From: Prado023 sp963818445
GTDB taxonomy: Bacteria > Actinomycetota > Actinomycetes > S36-B12 > CAIYMF01
Direction: 5' to 3'
DNA: 64,000 nucleotides
Assembly: GCA_963818445.1 (NCBI GenBank)
Contig: CAWFSG010000019.1
Span: 277,975-341,974 of the forward strand
Below are positions 1 through 7,745 of the stretch, piece after piece. The position numbers were made by a program, and so were the translations under genes. Under the pieces are notes generated by a model. The model made no database searches, was not told where the DNA came from, and was given only the letters and a program-made list of their open reading frames with translations. Every line of letters starts with the position of its first letter. Positions within the stretch are counted from its first letter, which is position 1.

Positions 1-372
1 GACGCCACCACCCACGGCCAGTCCGGCCCCGATGAGCAGGACTGCTGACGGCACCGTGAAGCCCAGCCAGGCGCGCACCGAGCCACCGAGGCCGGCACGC
101 TGCAGCCCGACGCCCATCCCGACCTGCGAGCTCGCCGGCCCGGGCAGGAACTGGGCGAGCGCCACGAGATCGGCGTACTGGGTCTCCCCCAGCCAACGAC
201 GCCGCTCGACGAACTCCGTCCGGAAGAACCCCAGATGGGCCACAGGACCGCCGAAGGAGGTCAGGCCCAGGCGCAGGAAGGCCCGACCCACCCCGGCGTC
301 GGAGTCCGCCCCTGGCCCGGGGCTGGCCCCACCGGAGGGCTGCACATCAGGCACGAGCACATCATGGCCCAC
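1..372 (-). CDS. chrA: Chromate transporter ChrA family, N-terminal part cut by window edge
   Basis: Inner-membrane transporter of the CHR family, which exports chromate; many actinobacterial members are uncharacterised. Reading leftward, the frame contains the family signature LTSFGGPVAHLGFFR (about residues 37-51), followed by YADLVALAQFLPGPASSQVG, the conserved start of a CHR domain. The frame then enters hydrophobic segments and runs off position 1, so only the N-terminal third is present. There is no ATG; GTG at 372 is the most upstream plausible start after the in-frame stop at 400-402, and GTG at 360 is an alternative. The first ~35 residues are Gly/Pro-rich and poorly conserved. It is divergent from the subtilase gene. 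Confidence 0.8.
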   Translation of the reverse strand, partial: MGHDVLVPDVQPSGGASPGPGADSDAGVGRAFLRLGLTSFGGPVAHLGFFRTEFVERRRWLGETQYADLVALAQFLPGPASSQVGMGVGLQRAGLGGSVRAWLGFTVPSAVLLIGAGLAVGGGV

Positions 373-389
373 CCGGCACGACAACGGGT

Positions 390-408
390 TTAGGTCGCCT
401 TAGCCTGA
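390..408. promoter_or_regulatory. Weak DtxR/IdeR-like palindrome between chrA and the subtilase gene
   Basis: The 19 bases starting TTAGGTCGCCTTAG match the iron-regulator (DtxR/IdeR) consensus at 12 of 19 positions on the plus strand and 13 on the minus strand. The site lies 18 bp upstream of the chosen chrA start and about 85 bp upstream of the subtilase start, so it could affect either gene. The match is imperfect in the centre, so this is a suggestion only. Confidence 0.2.
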
Positions 409-492
409 CCGAACGACACCGCGGGACGCCCTCACACCCCGGGGCCCCCATACTGGTCCCAGAACCCCGCATCCACCCCCGAGGAGCCTGCC

Positions 493-2064
493 GTGCCCCG
501 GTTCACCCGCCCGCTCGTCGCGGGCGTCGCGGCCATGGCCCTGCTTGCAGGCATGTCGCCGGCCTCGGCCGACGAGTCCTCTCCCGGAGTCCAGCAGCCA
601 GGCAATGCCGCCAACGCCGACGTGCTTGGCCCAGACCTGACCCTGCCGGTACCGGCGCAGGACGTGACCGACACCGATGAGAGCTTGCGCTCCACCCGCA
701 ACGAGGTCTCGGTGATTGTGGACGACGGGTCGGGGTCACCCACCGTCACCAAGCTGCGCGCCGACTCCCCCGCTCAGGCCGCTGAACTTGCTGCCAGCCT
801 CGATGCCCAGCCGGACGTTGTCGCCGCCCCCACAACACGGCTACGGGCCTTCGAGGCGGTCAACCCCGAGCCCCTGGCCCCGTCGCAGTGGAACCTGCCG
901 ATGGTGGGGGCCACCGACGCCTGGGCGTTGAGTCAGGGTGCGGGTGTCATCGTCGCGGTCATCGACACGGGCGTGGACGCTGCGCACCCAGACCTCGCCG
1001 GACGAGTCCTGCCCGAGATCGATCTCCTGCCCGAGGTGACCCCCCTACCTGAGCAGAACGGGCACGGCACCCGCGTGGCCAGCATCATCGCCGGCTCGCT
1101 CAACGGGATCGGCATGGCCGGCATCGCACCGCAGGCCAGCATCCTTCCGGTCTCCGCGCTCGACCCGGCGGGCTACGGCGACAGCAGCACCGTGGCGCGG
1201 GGCATCATCGCCGCTGCGGATGCCGGGGCACGGGTCATCAACCTCTCCCTCGGGGGCCCGGACCCGGATCCCATCCTGGACCAGGCCTGCGCGTACGCGT
1301 TCGCACGGGGTGCAGTCGTGGTCGCGGCGGGCGGCAACAGCTACCTCACCGGCAACCAGGTGCAGTACCCGGCGGCGTCGCCCAATGTCCTCGCGGTGGC
1401 CTCGGTGGACCGGACAGGCAATCCCTCGGGGTTCTCCAACACGGGCCCGCACATCGACATCGCCGCACCCGGTGAGGCAGTCCTGGCCGCGCTGCCAGGT
1501 GTCGGCTACGACGAGGAGTCCGGCACGTCGTTCGCCGCCCCCCATGTCGCGGCGGCGGTGGCCCTCGTCCTGTCCGCCAATCCCGGGCTCAACGCCGCAG
1601 AGGCCGCCTCGGTGGTGCAGATGACGGCCGCCGACGACATCAGCGGCAACGGGCGCGACGACCAGCTCGGCCAGGGCATCGTCCGTGCGGACCGGGCCGT
1701 TGCGAGCGCAGTCACGATGACCTCGTCGGGGCTTCCGGCCACGACCCGGGTCCGGCTCCGGGGCTTCAACGCGCTGGGTGAGCCAGGACGTCGCGGGCAG
1801 GTCACAGCCTTCACCGTGCAGGTCCAGGCCCGGTACCCGGACAAGGTCTGGCGGGCAGATCCACTGCCCACGCTCGTGCGCTTCGAGTTCCGGCCCTCCG
1901 GGGCCAAGAAGTACCGACAGGTCGCCGTCGTGGCCTCCGGTCCCGACGGCCGGGCGACCCTCCAGGCGGTACCGCCGCGCAGCGGCAAGTGGCGGGCGCG
2001 CGTCCAGCAGCCGAACGGACGCTGGAGCGTCAGCGGATCGGACCACCTGAAGGTCCGTCGCTGA
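493..2064 (+). CDS. Secreted subtilisin-like serine protease (S8 family)
   Basis: Extracellular serine endopeptidase. The GTG start gives a clear Sec signal peptide (positive start, hydrophobic core residues ~8-22, cleavage near SPASA-DE). A prodomain-like stretch follows to ~residue 135. The catalytic triad is intact: Asp158 in VIDTGVD, His191 in NGHGTRVA and Ser346 in SGTSFAAPHVA, with the oxyanion Asn282 in AAGGN. Residues ~410-523 form a separate beta-rich tail of the Ig-like kind often found on secreted subtilases. It resembles mycosin and dentilisin-type enzymes in length (523 aa) but has no C-terminal membrane anchor and no ESX genes nearby. The next gene starts 2 bp after the stop. 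Confidence 0.93.
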   Translation: MPRFTRPLVAGVAAMALLAGMSPASADESSPGVQQPGNAANADVLGPDLTLPVPAQDVTDTDESLRSTRNEVSVIVDDGSGSPTVTKLRADSPAQAAELAASLDAQPDVVAAPTTRLRAFEAVNPEPLAPSQWNLPMVGATDAWALSQGAGVIVAVIDTGVDAAHPDLAGRVLPEIDLLPEVTPLPEQNGHGTRVASIIAGSLNGIGMAGIAPQASILPVSALDPAGYGDSSTVARGIIAAADAGARVINLSLGGPDPDPILDQACAYAFARGAVVVAAGGNSYLTGNQVQYPAASPNVLAVASVDRTGNPSGFSNTGPHIDIAAPGEAVLAALPGVGYDEESGTSFAAPHVAAAVALVLSANPGLNAAEAASVVQMTAADDISGNGRDDQLGQGIVRADRAVASAVTMTSSGLPATTRVRLRGFNALGEPGRRGQVTAFTVQVQARYPDKVWRADPLPTLVRFEFRPSGAKKYRQVAVVASGPDGRATLQAVPPRSGKWRARVQQPNGRWSVSGSDHLKVRR

Positions 2065-2065
2065 G

Positions 2066-2818
2066 GTGTCGCGCCCGACCCATCCCTTCCTCGCGGGCGC
2101 CCATCCACTGGCGCTTGCCCATCGCGGAGGAGCGGCCGAGTCCGTTGAGAACTCCCCCACCGCCTTCCAGCACGCCGTGGATCTCGGCTACCGCTGGATC
2201 GAGACCGATGTGCGCGCCACGATCGACGGGCATGCCATCGTCTTCCACGACGCCGCGATGGACCGGACGACCGACGCCAGCGGGGCGGTGTGCGCACTGC
2301 CGCTGGCCGAGGTCCGATCAGCGCGGATGGCCGATGGTCAGGCCCCCCTCACCCTGGCCGAGGCACTGCAGCGGTGGCCTGAGGTCCACTTCAACGTCGA
2401 CGTGAAGTCCAACGACGCGGTCGCGCCCTTCCTGCGGGCCGTGGCCGACGCCGAGGCATGGGACCGGGTGTGCGCGGCAGCGTTCTCCACCGCCCGACTC
2501 ACCACCCTCAGGCGGCAGGCAGGGCCACGGCTGGCAACGTCCATGGGCCCCTCGGAGGTCACCCGCCTGGTCCTCGGGGCACCCGACCACTCCCCCGCGT
2601 GTGCGGCACAGGTGCCACATCGCGCCCGGGGCATCCCTGTCGTGACCCGGCGCCTGGTCCAGCGGGCCCATCGGCGCGGCGTGCAGGTGCATGTCTGGAC
2701 GATCAACGACCCGGTCGAGATGGCCAGCCTCCTCGACCTCGGGGTCGACGGGCTGGTCACTGACCGTCCCTCCGCGCTGCGCGAGGTCCTGGTCCGACGG
2801 GGATCCTGGGTCATCTAG
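2066..2818 (+). CDS. Glycerophosphodiester phosphodiesterase
   Basis: Cytoplasmic enzyme (250 aa, no signal peptide) that hydrolyses glycerophosphodiesters to glycerol 3-phosphate and an alcohol. It has the GDPD signature: HRG at residues 19-21, the metal-binding ETD in WIETDVRATIDG, and FHDAAMDRTTD with the second catalytic His. The C-terminal part carries the usual VHVWTINDPVEM and DGLVTDRP motifs closing the TIM barrel. It begins with GTG 2 bp after the subtilase stop, suggesting co-transcription, although no functional link between the two is evident. Confidence 0.9.
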   Translation: MSRPTHPFLAGAHPLALAHRGGAAESVENSPTAFQHAVDLGYRWIETDVRATIDGHAIVFHDAAMDRTTDASGAVCALPLAEVRSARMADGQAPLTLAEALQRWPEVHFNVDVKSNDAVAPFLRAVADAEAWDRVCAAAFSTARLTTLRRQAGPRLATSMGPSEVTRLVLGAPDHSPACAAQVPHRARGIPVVTRRLVQRAHRRGVQVHVWTINDPVEMASLLDLGVDGLVTDRPSALREVLVRRGSWVI

Positions 2819-2956
2819 CCCGCGCCATGCGCACCGGGCTGCCGTCAGGACCGCTACCATGAGACCTCGGCCACAGGGGTCGTGCCCCCGGCACGTGCCG
2901 TCACCTTCAGGATCAGCATCCGCGCATCCTCGCGCGTTTGGGGTGCACGGTGCTGG

Positions 2957-2983
2957 GGAATGAAGCAGTGGTCAATCAGTGTT
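2957..2983 (+). promoter_or_regulatory. SigR/SigH-type promoter upstream of rbpA
   Basis: GGAAT (2957-2961) and GTT (2981-2983) are separated by 19 bases, which fits the disulfide-stress sigma factor consensus GGAAT-N18/19-GTT. It lies ~80 bp upstream of rbpA in the right orientation. In Streptomyces rbpA is a known SigR target, so the position agrees with family knowledge. Activity here is inferred. Confidence 0.55.
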
Positions 2984-3061
2984 ACCCACTTGTGCGGCTG
3001 CACCCAGCCGCCGAGTGCGTGACCTGCCCGATCGGGCACACACGCGGAAAGGCACTACATC

Positions 3062-3418
3062 ATGGGAAACGGCGCTGTTCGCGGCACGCGACTGGGATCC
3101 ACCAGTTACGAGAGCGACGCGGGCGTGGACTTCGCGACCCGGCAGATGACCACCTACGACTGCGCAGCAGGTCACGCGACCACGCTGCCCTTCTCCGACG
3201 AGGCCGAGATCCCCTTCGACTGGGAGTGCGCCACCTGTGGTGGACCGGCCGTCCTGCGCGACGGTGTCGAGCCCGAGCGCAAGCCCGAGAAGCACGTGCG
3301 TACCCACTGGGACATGCTGCTCGAACGGCGCACCCTGGCTGAGCTCGAGGAGGTCCTCGAGGAGCGCCTCGACGTCCTGCGCGAGATGCGTGGCGAGGAG
3401 ATCCGCCGCTCCGCGTGA
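3062..3418 (+). CDS. rbpA: RNA polymerase-binding protein RbpA
   Basis: Actinobacterial transcription factor that binds RNA polymerase and group 1/2 sigma factors and stabilises the open complex. At 118 aa it is the usual length. The zinc-ligand set described for Streptomyces RbpA is present in the core domain: Cys34, His38, Cys56 and Cys59 (YDCAAGH, WECATCG). The C-terminal sigma-interaction helix follows (THWDMLLERRTLAELEEVL, then a charged Leu-rich stretch). The ATG at 3062 begins the conserved MGNGAVRGTRLGS. It has its own SigR-like promoter and converges with fxsA, 4 bp apart. Confidence 0.96.
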   Translation: MGNGAVRGTRLGSTSYESDAGVDFATRQMTTYDCAAGHATTLPFSDEAEIPFDWECATCGGPAVLRDGVEPERKPEKHVRTHWDMLLERRTLAELEEVLEERLDVLREMRGEEIRRSA

Positions 3419-3422
3419 TCGG

Positions 3423-3947
3423 CTAGTCGTCCGGACCGGCGATCTCGCCGCGTACGACCCTCGGACCGGGTTCCGGCTCACCGCCGGCCCGGTCCGTTGC
3501 ATGTCCGCCCGACGGATCCGCGGGAGCCACGTCCCCCTCCACGACCTGGCCCGGGATCACATCGCCCGGCACGACGGTGGTGCGCGGGGCGCCGGAGGCA
3601 TCGGTCACGGTGATCACCGAGACACCACGTGCGCGCATGGCCGCCTCCGTGCTGCGCAGGACGTGCCCGGAGACCCATCGTTGGATCGCTGGCACCAGAA
3701 GGGCCAGCCCGACGAGGTCGAGCACCAGCCCGGGCAGGGCGATGAACGTCCCTGCGGCGATGCGCCACCCGCGCGCCGGCGGAAGGCTGCGTGCACCCCA
3801 ACGGATCACGGCCAGACCGGCCACCACATCGAGGAACAGCACCAGCAGTGCCCCTGCGCCGCCGAACGAGTCGATGAGGGCAAGGACCGCGGCAACCTCG
3901 GCCACGGTCAGCAGCGCGAGGAACGCGAGCGTGAGGAAGCGGGCCAT
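3423..3947 (-). CDS. fxsA: FxsA family membrane protein
   Basis: Small integral membrane protein of the FxsA family. In E. coli overproduced FxsA relieves F-plasmid exclusion of phage T7; the physiological role in actinobacteria is unknown. It has three or four hydrophobic segments in residues ~1-95, with the typical start (MARFLTLAFLALLTVAEVAA) and a Gly-rich loop between helices. The C-terminal 75 residues are a soluble acidic and Pro-rich tail. Its ATG directly abuts the stop codon of ppm1, so the two are probably translated from one mRNA. Confidence 0.85.
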   Translation of the reverse strand: MARFLTLAFLALLTVAEVAAVLALIDSFGGAGALLVLFLDVVAGLAVIRWGARSLPPARGWRIAAGTFIALPGLVLDLVGLALLVPAIQRWVSGHVLRSTEAAMRARGVSVITVTDASGAPRTTVVPGDVIPGQVVEGDVAPADPSGGHATDRAGGEPEPGPRVVRGEIAGPDD

Positions 3948-4748
3948 CTAGTGACCCCCTGCCGCCCCGCGCCGGGCTGCCCGCGCCTCGCGGCGGCGCC
4001 GAGCAGCCGCTACGACCTTGTCAGCCCGCTCCTGCGCACCCCACACGGTGACCCGCCACAGGGCCTCACGCACGATGCTCCCGCTCATCTTCGAGGTTCC
4101 GTACTCGCGCTCGACGAACGTGATCGGGACCTCGACGACGCGCATCCCCGACTGGACGGTGCGTCGGGCCATGTCCACCTGGAAGCAGTACCCCTGCGAC
4201 GCCACGTTGTGCAGTTCGAGCGCACGCAGCGTGCTGGCGCGGAATACGCGGTACCCGCCCGTCGCGTCGTGCAGCGGGACGTCGAGGGCCATCCGGGTGT
4301 AGGCGTTGCCGCCGCGGGAGAGGAACTCCCGGGACTTCGGCCAGTTGACGACCTCGCCACCGGGGATCCACCGGGAGCCCAGCACGAGGTCGGCCTCGCG
4401 CAGGGCATCGAGCATCGCGGGCAGTTGCTCGGGCTGGTGGGAGCCGTCGGCGTCCATCTCGATCAGCACGTCGTAGCCACGCTCCAGGCCCCAGGCGAAT
4501 CCGGCCATGTAGGCCGCAGCCAGGCCCTCCTTGCCGAGGCGGTGCAGGACGTGGATGTGGTCATCGGCAGCCGCGAGCTCATCGGCGATGGCCCCCGTGC
4601 CATCCGGGGAGTTGTCGTCGGCCACGAGGATGTCGGCCTCCGGCACGGCTGCGCGAACACGAGCGGTGATCCGCGCGACGTTCTCGATCTCGTTGTACGT
4701 CGGGATGATCACCAGGATCCGGCCGAGGTCGGCGAACTGCTCAGTCAC
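3948..4748 (-). CDS. ppm1: Polyprenol monophosphomannose synthase (Ppm1-type GT2)
   Basis: Glycosyltransferase family 2 enzyme that moves mannose from GDP-mannose to polyprenyl phosphate, the donor for lipoglycan and protein O-mannosylation. It has IIPTYNEIENV near the N-terminus, VADDNSPDGTGAIADEL, the metal-binding EMDADGSHQPEQLP, and the acceptor-side motif FVEREYGTSKMSG. The chosen GTG at 4748 gives 266 aa, typical of the catalytic domain alone; the longer open frame upstream is not conserved. It has no Lnt-like or membrane domain. The stop is contiguous with the fxsA start codon. Confidence 0.9.
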   Translation of the reverse strand: MTEQFADLGRILVIIPTYNEIENVARITARVRAAVPEADILVADDNSPDGTGAIADELAAADDHIHVLHRLGKEGLAAAYMAGFAWGLERGYDVLIEMDADGSHQPEQLPAMLDALREADLVLGSRWIPGGEVVNWPKSREFLSRGGNAYTRMALDVPLHDATGGYRVFRASTLRALELHNVASQGYCFQVDMARRTVQSGMRVVEVPITFVEREYGTSKMSGSIVREALWRVTVWGAQERADKVVAAARRRREARAARRGAAGGH

Positions 4749-4797
4749 TGGACCATTGTCCCATGGGCCCCACACCACCCGATGCGCTCGACCGCTG

Positions 4798-5064
4798 TCA
4801 GCGGGCGGAGGCCCTGTTCGCGGCGCGCTTGTCCTGCAGGTGAGCCCGATCGGCCAGCACGGCCTGACGGTGCTCCTCGGTGAGCAGGTCCACGCGCAGA
4901 CCTGGAGCCTCCGGCCCGTACTGCTCGACCTGCGCGAGGACCTCCTCCTCCGTGCGCGCGGAGCGCAGCTCCAGCCATGTGCCGACCCCGCCGTAGGCGA
5001 TCGACTCGACAAGGAACACGAGCATCAACCCCGCAACGACCAGGACGCCAACAATCCACTCCAT
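4798..5064 (-). CDS. Small single-span membrane protein, unknown function
   Basis: 88-aa protein beginning MEWIVGVLVVAGLMLVFLVE, a single N-terminal membrane segment, followed by a charged cytoplasmic part rich in Glu, Leu and Arg. The ATG at 5064 is chosen because GGAGGAG lies 6-12 bases upstream; an earlier ATG would lack a binding site. It sits just upstream of ppm1 on the same strand (50 bp gap), so co-expression is plausible. I do not recognise a family. Confidence 0.6.
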   Translation of the reverse strand: MEWIVGVLVVAGLMLVFLVESIAYGGVGTWLELRSARTEEEVLAQVEQYGPEAPGLRVDLLTEEHRQAVLADRAHLQDKRAANRASAR

Positions 5065-5154
5065 GGCGCCTCCTCCCGCCACTTCCACCGTACGCCGCGG
5101 ATGACGGCCGGTGAAGGGACGTGCGGCACCAGACGCGAACCGATCCCGGCCGTC

Positions 5155-5415
5155 CTACCGGGCGTCGCGGCGGGCCTTGCGGCGCCGGCGACGGCGCATC
5201 ACGCCGAGCCCGAACCACACCAGGGCACCGACCAGGGCCACGACGATCGTGTACAGCCACACCGGCCAGGTGAAGTCCCAGAAGAGGAACTGCAGCGTCA
5301 CGGGCTGCCTGTTCTGCAGGACGAAGACCAGCAGGACACCCAGTCCGCCGATGGTGGCGATCGCGCCGGCGCCCAGGCCGCCCTTGGATTCGGTGGCGTC
5401 CGTGTCGAGGTCCAT
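5155..5415 (-). CDS. LapA (DUF1049) domain membrane protein
   Basis: 86-aa protein with two membrane helices (residues ~15-33 and ~49-72) joined by the LapA signature VLQNRQPVTLQFLFWDFTWP, and a very basic Arg-rich C-terminus. E. coli LapA works in envelope homeostasis, but the actinobacterial paralogues have no assigned role. It lies in a run of small envelope genes next to ppm1 and fxsA. The start ATG is followed by an acidic soluble leader of ~12 residues. Confidence 0.8.
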   Translation of the reverse strand: MDLDTDATESKGGLGAGAIATIGGLGVLLVFVLQNRQPVTLQFLFWDFTWPVWLYTIVVALVGALVWFGLGVMRRRRRRKARRDAR

Positions 5416-5572
5416 CGCACTCCCCTGAGGTCACAGGGCTCCACCGGGGTGCGGAGCCAGACCCGTCAGTGTGCCAGAACGAAGGCGGGCAACGCGGGAC
5501 GTGACGCACCCGAGATGCACTCCTGACCGGGGCTGGTAGCGTCGCGGGCAACGACGAGGAGAGGCGAGCACC

Positions 5573-5953
5573 ATGGCGCGCAGGGTTCGGATCGGTCGCG
5601 TGGCGGACTTCCCCGCGGGAGCCATCACCGAGGTTGAGGTCGAAGGCGAGAAGGTGATCGTCGTCCAGGACGCCGAGGGTCTGTGCGCCGCGCACAACAA
5701 GTGTCCGCACCTGGGCCTGTCGCTGACCTCGGGACCCGGGGGGCGCAAGTACGCCGACGGGGTCATCCAGTGCCCCTGGCACAACTCCCGGTTCGTGGTC
5801 CGCAGTGGCGAGAACCTCGACTGGACCCCCGGCATCGCGGGCCGCTCGGTCCCCGCCTGGTCGCGCAAGGTCATCTCCGCGGGTCGCAAGCCCGCGCCGC
5901 TGAGGACCTACACCGTCATCGTCGAGGACGACGAGGTCTTCGTCGAGCTGTAG
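5573..5953 (+). CDS. Rieske [2Fe-2S] ferredoxin-like protein
   Basis: 126-aa single-domain Rieske protein. The cluster ligands are intact: Cys44 and His46 in CPHLGLSL, Cys67 and His70 in CPWHNSRF. No membrane segment or signal is present, so it resembles the soluble ferredoxin components of oxygenases or the small-subunit regulators, not the cytochrome bc1 protein. No oxygenase gene lies nearby, so its electron partner is unknown. A GAGAGGCGAG purine-rich site precedes the ATG. It converges with the beta-propeller gene, 27 bp away. Confidence 0.88.
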   Translation: MARRVRIGRVADFPAGAITEVEVEGEKVIVVQDAEGLCAAHNKCPHLGLSLTSGPGGRKYADGVIQCPWHNSRFVVRSGENLDWTPGIAGRSVPAWSRKVISAGRKPAPLRTYTVIVEDDEVFVEL

Positions 5954-5980
5954 TCCCCGTGACTGGTGCGGGTCAGCCGG

Positions 5981-7264
5981 TCACCCGATGACGACCGCCC
6001 TCGAGAGGCGGGCCTTGCCCCACCCGTCGTCGTTGCGCGCCCGCACCTGGAACCGGTAGGTCGCTGCGCTCGTCAACCCAGTCAGCGTGCATGTGCGCGC
6101 TGACGTGGTGCACACCAGCCCGCCGGGGATGGACGTGACCGAGTACTCGCGCACCGCGCTGGCTCCCTTGTGCGCGGGCTTCTTCCACTTCACGGTGGCA
6201 GTTCCAGTTCCCGACTTGACGCGGACCGTCCGGGGAGCGGACGGCGGGTAGAGCGTCACATCGACGACCGTGACCGAGTCGAAGTCGGAGTTCGCCACGT
6301 ACGCCCGCGTCCCGGCGGGGTTCACCACGACCGAACTCGATCCGTCGCCCACCTGCGCCCTGCCGACGACCTTCTTGCGCACGGTGTCCACCGAGTACAG
6401 CCAGGGACCGCTCGAGGACTGGTCCGCGCCGTGCGTGCCGTACAGACGGGGACCCACCGGGCTGATCGCCAGGTTGCCCAGTGCGAACCCGATCACGATG
6501 GTGTCGACGACAGCGCCGGATGCCAGGTCCAGGACGTAGCACCCATCGGGTGTCGGTACGTAGGCACGGGCACCCGTCGGATCCAGGACGAACCCGCTCG
6601 AGCGTTCCGGCAGGGGGTAGGTGGCGACCACGGCCAGTGTGGCCGCGTCGAGGACCTTCAGGTCCGCCGAGCCGTACCACTCGGAGTGGGCGTAGAGCCG
6701 ACTCCCGTCGGGGCTGAGCGTGACGTTGCCCCAGCCACCGGGCAGGTCGGCGACGACCGCCCAACTGGCCGTGTCGAAGACTCGCAACCGGTCGAATGTC
6801 GCCGCGTACAGCCGGGTCCCGTCCGGGCTGGATTGGACACGGGGCCAGTACCCGGGGAGCCTCGCGATCACGGCGCCGGTCTCCGCAGCAACCACAGACA
6901 GGGTGGAATCGGACTCGCCGTCGCCGCTGGGGCCCTGATCGGAGACGTACAGCCGGGAGCCATCAGGGCTGACCGCGACCCCGCTCGCCCACGCGAACCC
7001 CTGGTAGGTGCCGATCACCTTGGCGCGTCGGGTGCTCACGACCGAGATCGAGGAGTCGTGGTCGTTGGCCACGTAGAGCCGCCGCCCGGACGGGCTGATG
7101 GCCAGGTCCAGCGCCTCGTGACCGACCGGGATCGTCCTGACGACCCGGTGCTTGGCTGTCGGGATGGGCACCGAGTGGGCAGCCGTGCCCACTGGGCTCA
7201 GACCAGCCGCCAGGATCAGGACAAGGGCGGCGGAGTACTTCCGGGTTCGACGCGCAGTGAGCAT
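5981..7264 (-). CDS. Secreted YVTN-type beta-propeller protein with fibronectin III tail
   Basis: 427-aa secreted protein. A signal peptide (MLTARRTRKYSAALVLILAA, cleavage near residue 29) precedes seven or so repeats of the form LAISPSGRRLYVAN, SPDGSRLYVSD and NPAGTRAYVANS, the YVTN propeller pattern. From ~residue 330 a fibronectin type III domain follows (PPSAPRTVRVKSG to TYRFQVRARNDDGWG). Such proteins are surface or extracellular binding proteins; no enzyme active site is visible. It appears to be a single-gene unit, with a hairpin between it and the upstream glsB-like gene. Confidence 0.87.
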   Translation of the reverse strand: MLTARRTRKYSAALVLILAAGLSPVGTAAHSVPIPTAKHRVVRTIPVGHEALDLAISPSGRRLYVANDHDSSISVVSTRRAKVIGTYQGFAWASGVAVSPDGSRLYVSDQGPSGDGESDSTLSVVAAETGAVIARLPGYWPRVQSSPDGTRLYAATFDRLRVFDTASWAVVADLPGGWGNVTLSPDGSRLYAHSEWYGSADLKVLDAATLAVVATYPLPERSSGFVLDPTGARAYVPTPDGCYVLDLASGAVVDTIVIGFALGNLAISPVGPRLYGTHGADQSSSGPWLYSVDTVRKKVVGRAQVGDGSSSVVVNPAGTRAYVANSDFDSVTVVDVTLYPPSAPRTVRVKSGTGTATVKWKKPAHKGASAVREYSVTSIPGGLVCTTSARTCTLTGLTSAATYRFQVRARNDDGWGKARLSRAVVIG

Positions 7265-7338
7265 GGCAGACCTCCGTGAGTGGGCCTACCACCACGCAAC
7301 TCCCCAACACGCCCCACCGATAGGGCACAAAGCCCCGT

Positions 7339-7360
7339 GGATCCGAATCCTCGCGGATCC
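7339..7360 (-). terminator. Hairpin downstream of the GlsB/YeaQ-like gene
   Basis: GGATCCG (7339-7345) and CGGATCC (7354-7360) form a perfect 7-bp stem with an 8-base loop, 14 bp after the stop of the small membrane gene at 7374. There is no U-tract, as is common for actinobacterial terminators, so the role is inferred from position. Confidence 0.35.
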
Positions 7361-7373
7361 GCGGCGCTCCTGC

Positions 7374-7637
7374 TCAGTTCTTCCTGAGCGCCAGGAGGCC
7401 GAAGACAGCCAGGGCGGCAGCACCGACCTGCAGGGCGAGCTTGATCCAGTCGATCCCCCCGGTGTCACCGACACCCAGGAGCTGGGCGATCCCCCCACCG
7501 ACGAGGGCACCGACCGCTCCAGCGCCGATGGTCGCCGGAATGCTGATGTCCTGCTTGCCGGGCATGACCAGGCGGGCCAGAGGACCGATGATGATCCCCG
7601 CGAACAGCGCGCCGACGATGGTCCAGATCCAGCTCAT
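7374..7637 (-). CDS. GlsB/YeaQ/YmgE family stress-response membrane protein
   Basis: 87-aa protein of the transglycosylase-associated (GlsB/YeaQ/YmgE) family, with three hydrophobic helices and the family pattern IIIGPLARLVMPGKQ followed by a Gly/Ala-rich helix (IGAGAVGALVGGGIAQ). Members are induced by stress and of unknown mechanism. The ATG at 7637 has AAGGAGA 7-13 bases upstream and begins the conserved MSWIWTIVGAL; a longer frame upstream is not conserved. Confidence 0.85.
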   Translation of the reverse strand: MSWIWTIVGALFAGIIIGPLARLVMPGKQDISIPATIGAGAVGALVGGGIAQLLGVGDTGGIDWIKLALQVGAAALAVFGLLALRKN

Positions 7638-7745
7638 GTCGTCTCCTTCGTGGTGAGCACGCACAGAGTGTGACACGGATCACATCGTGTCGCAGGGATG
7701 ACACGCTGGGCTCCGACCTGGGCGCAAGGGCGTCCTGCCGGTCGT

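Noticed and set aside
2854..3039. 61-aa minus-strand frame upstream of rbpA
   Set aside because: No ribosome site, no conserved features, and it overlaps the rbpA promoter.
3237..4883. 548-aa plus-strand frame over fxsA and ppm1
   Set aside because: Both genes on the minus strand are clearly conserved; the frame has low-complexity shadow composition.
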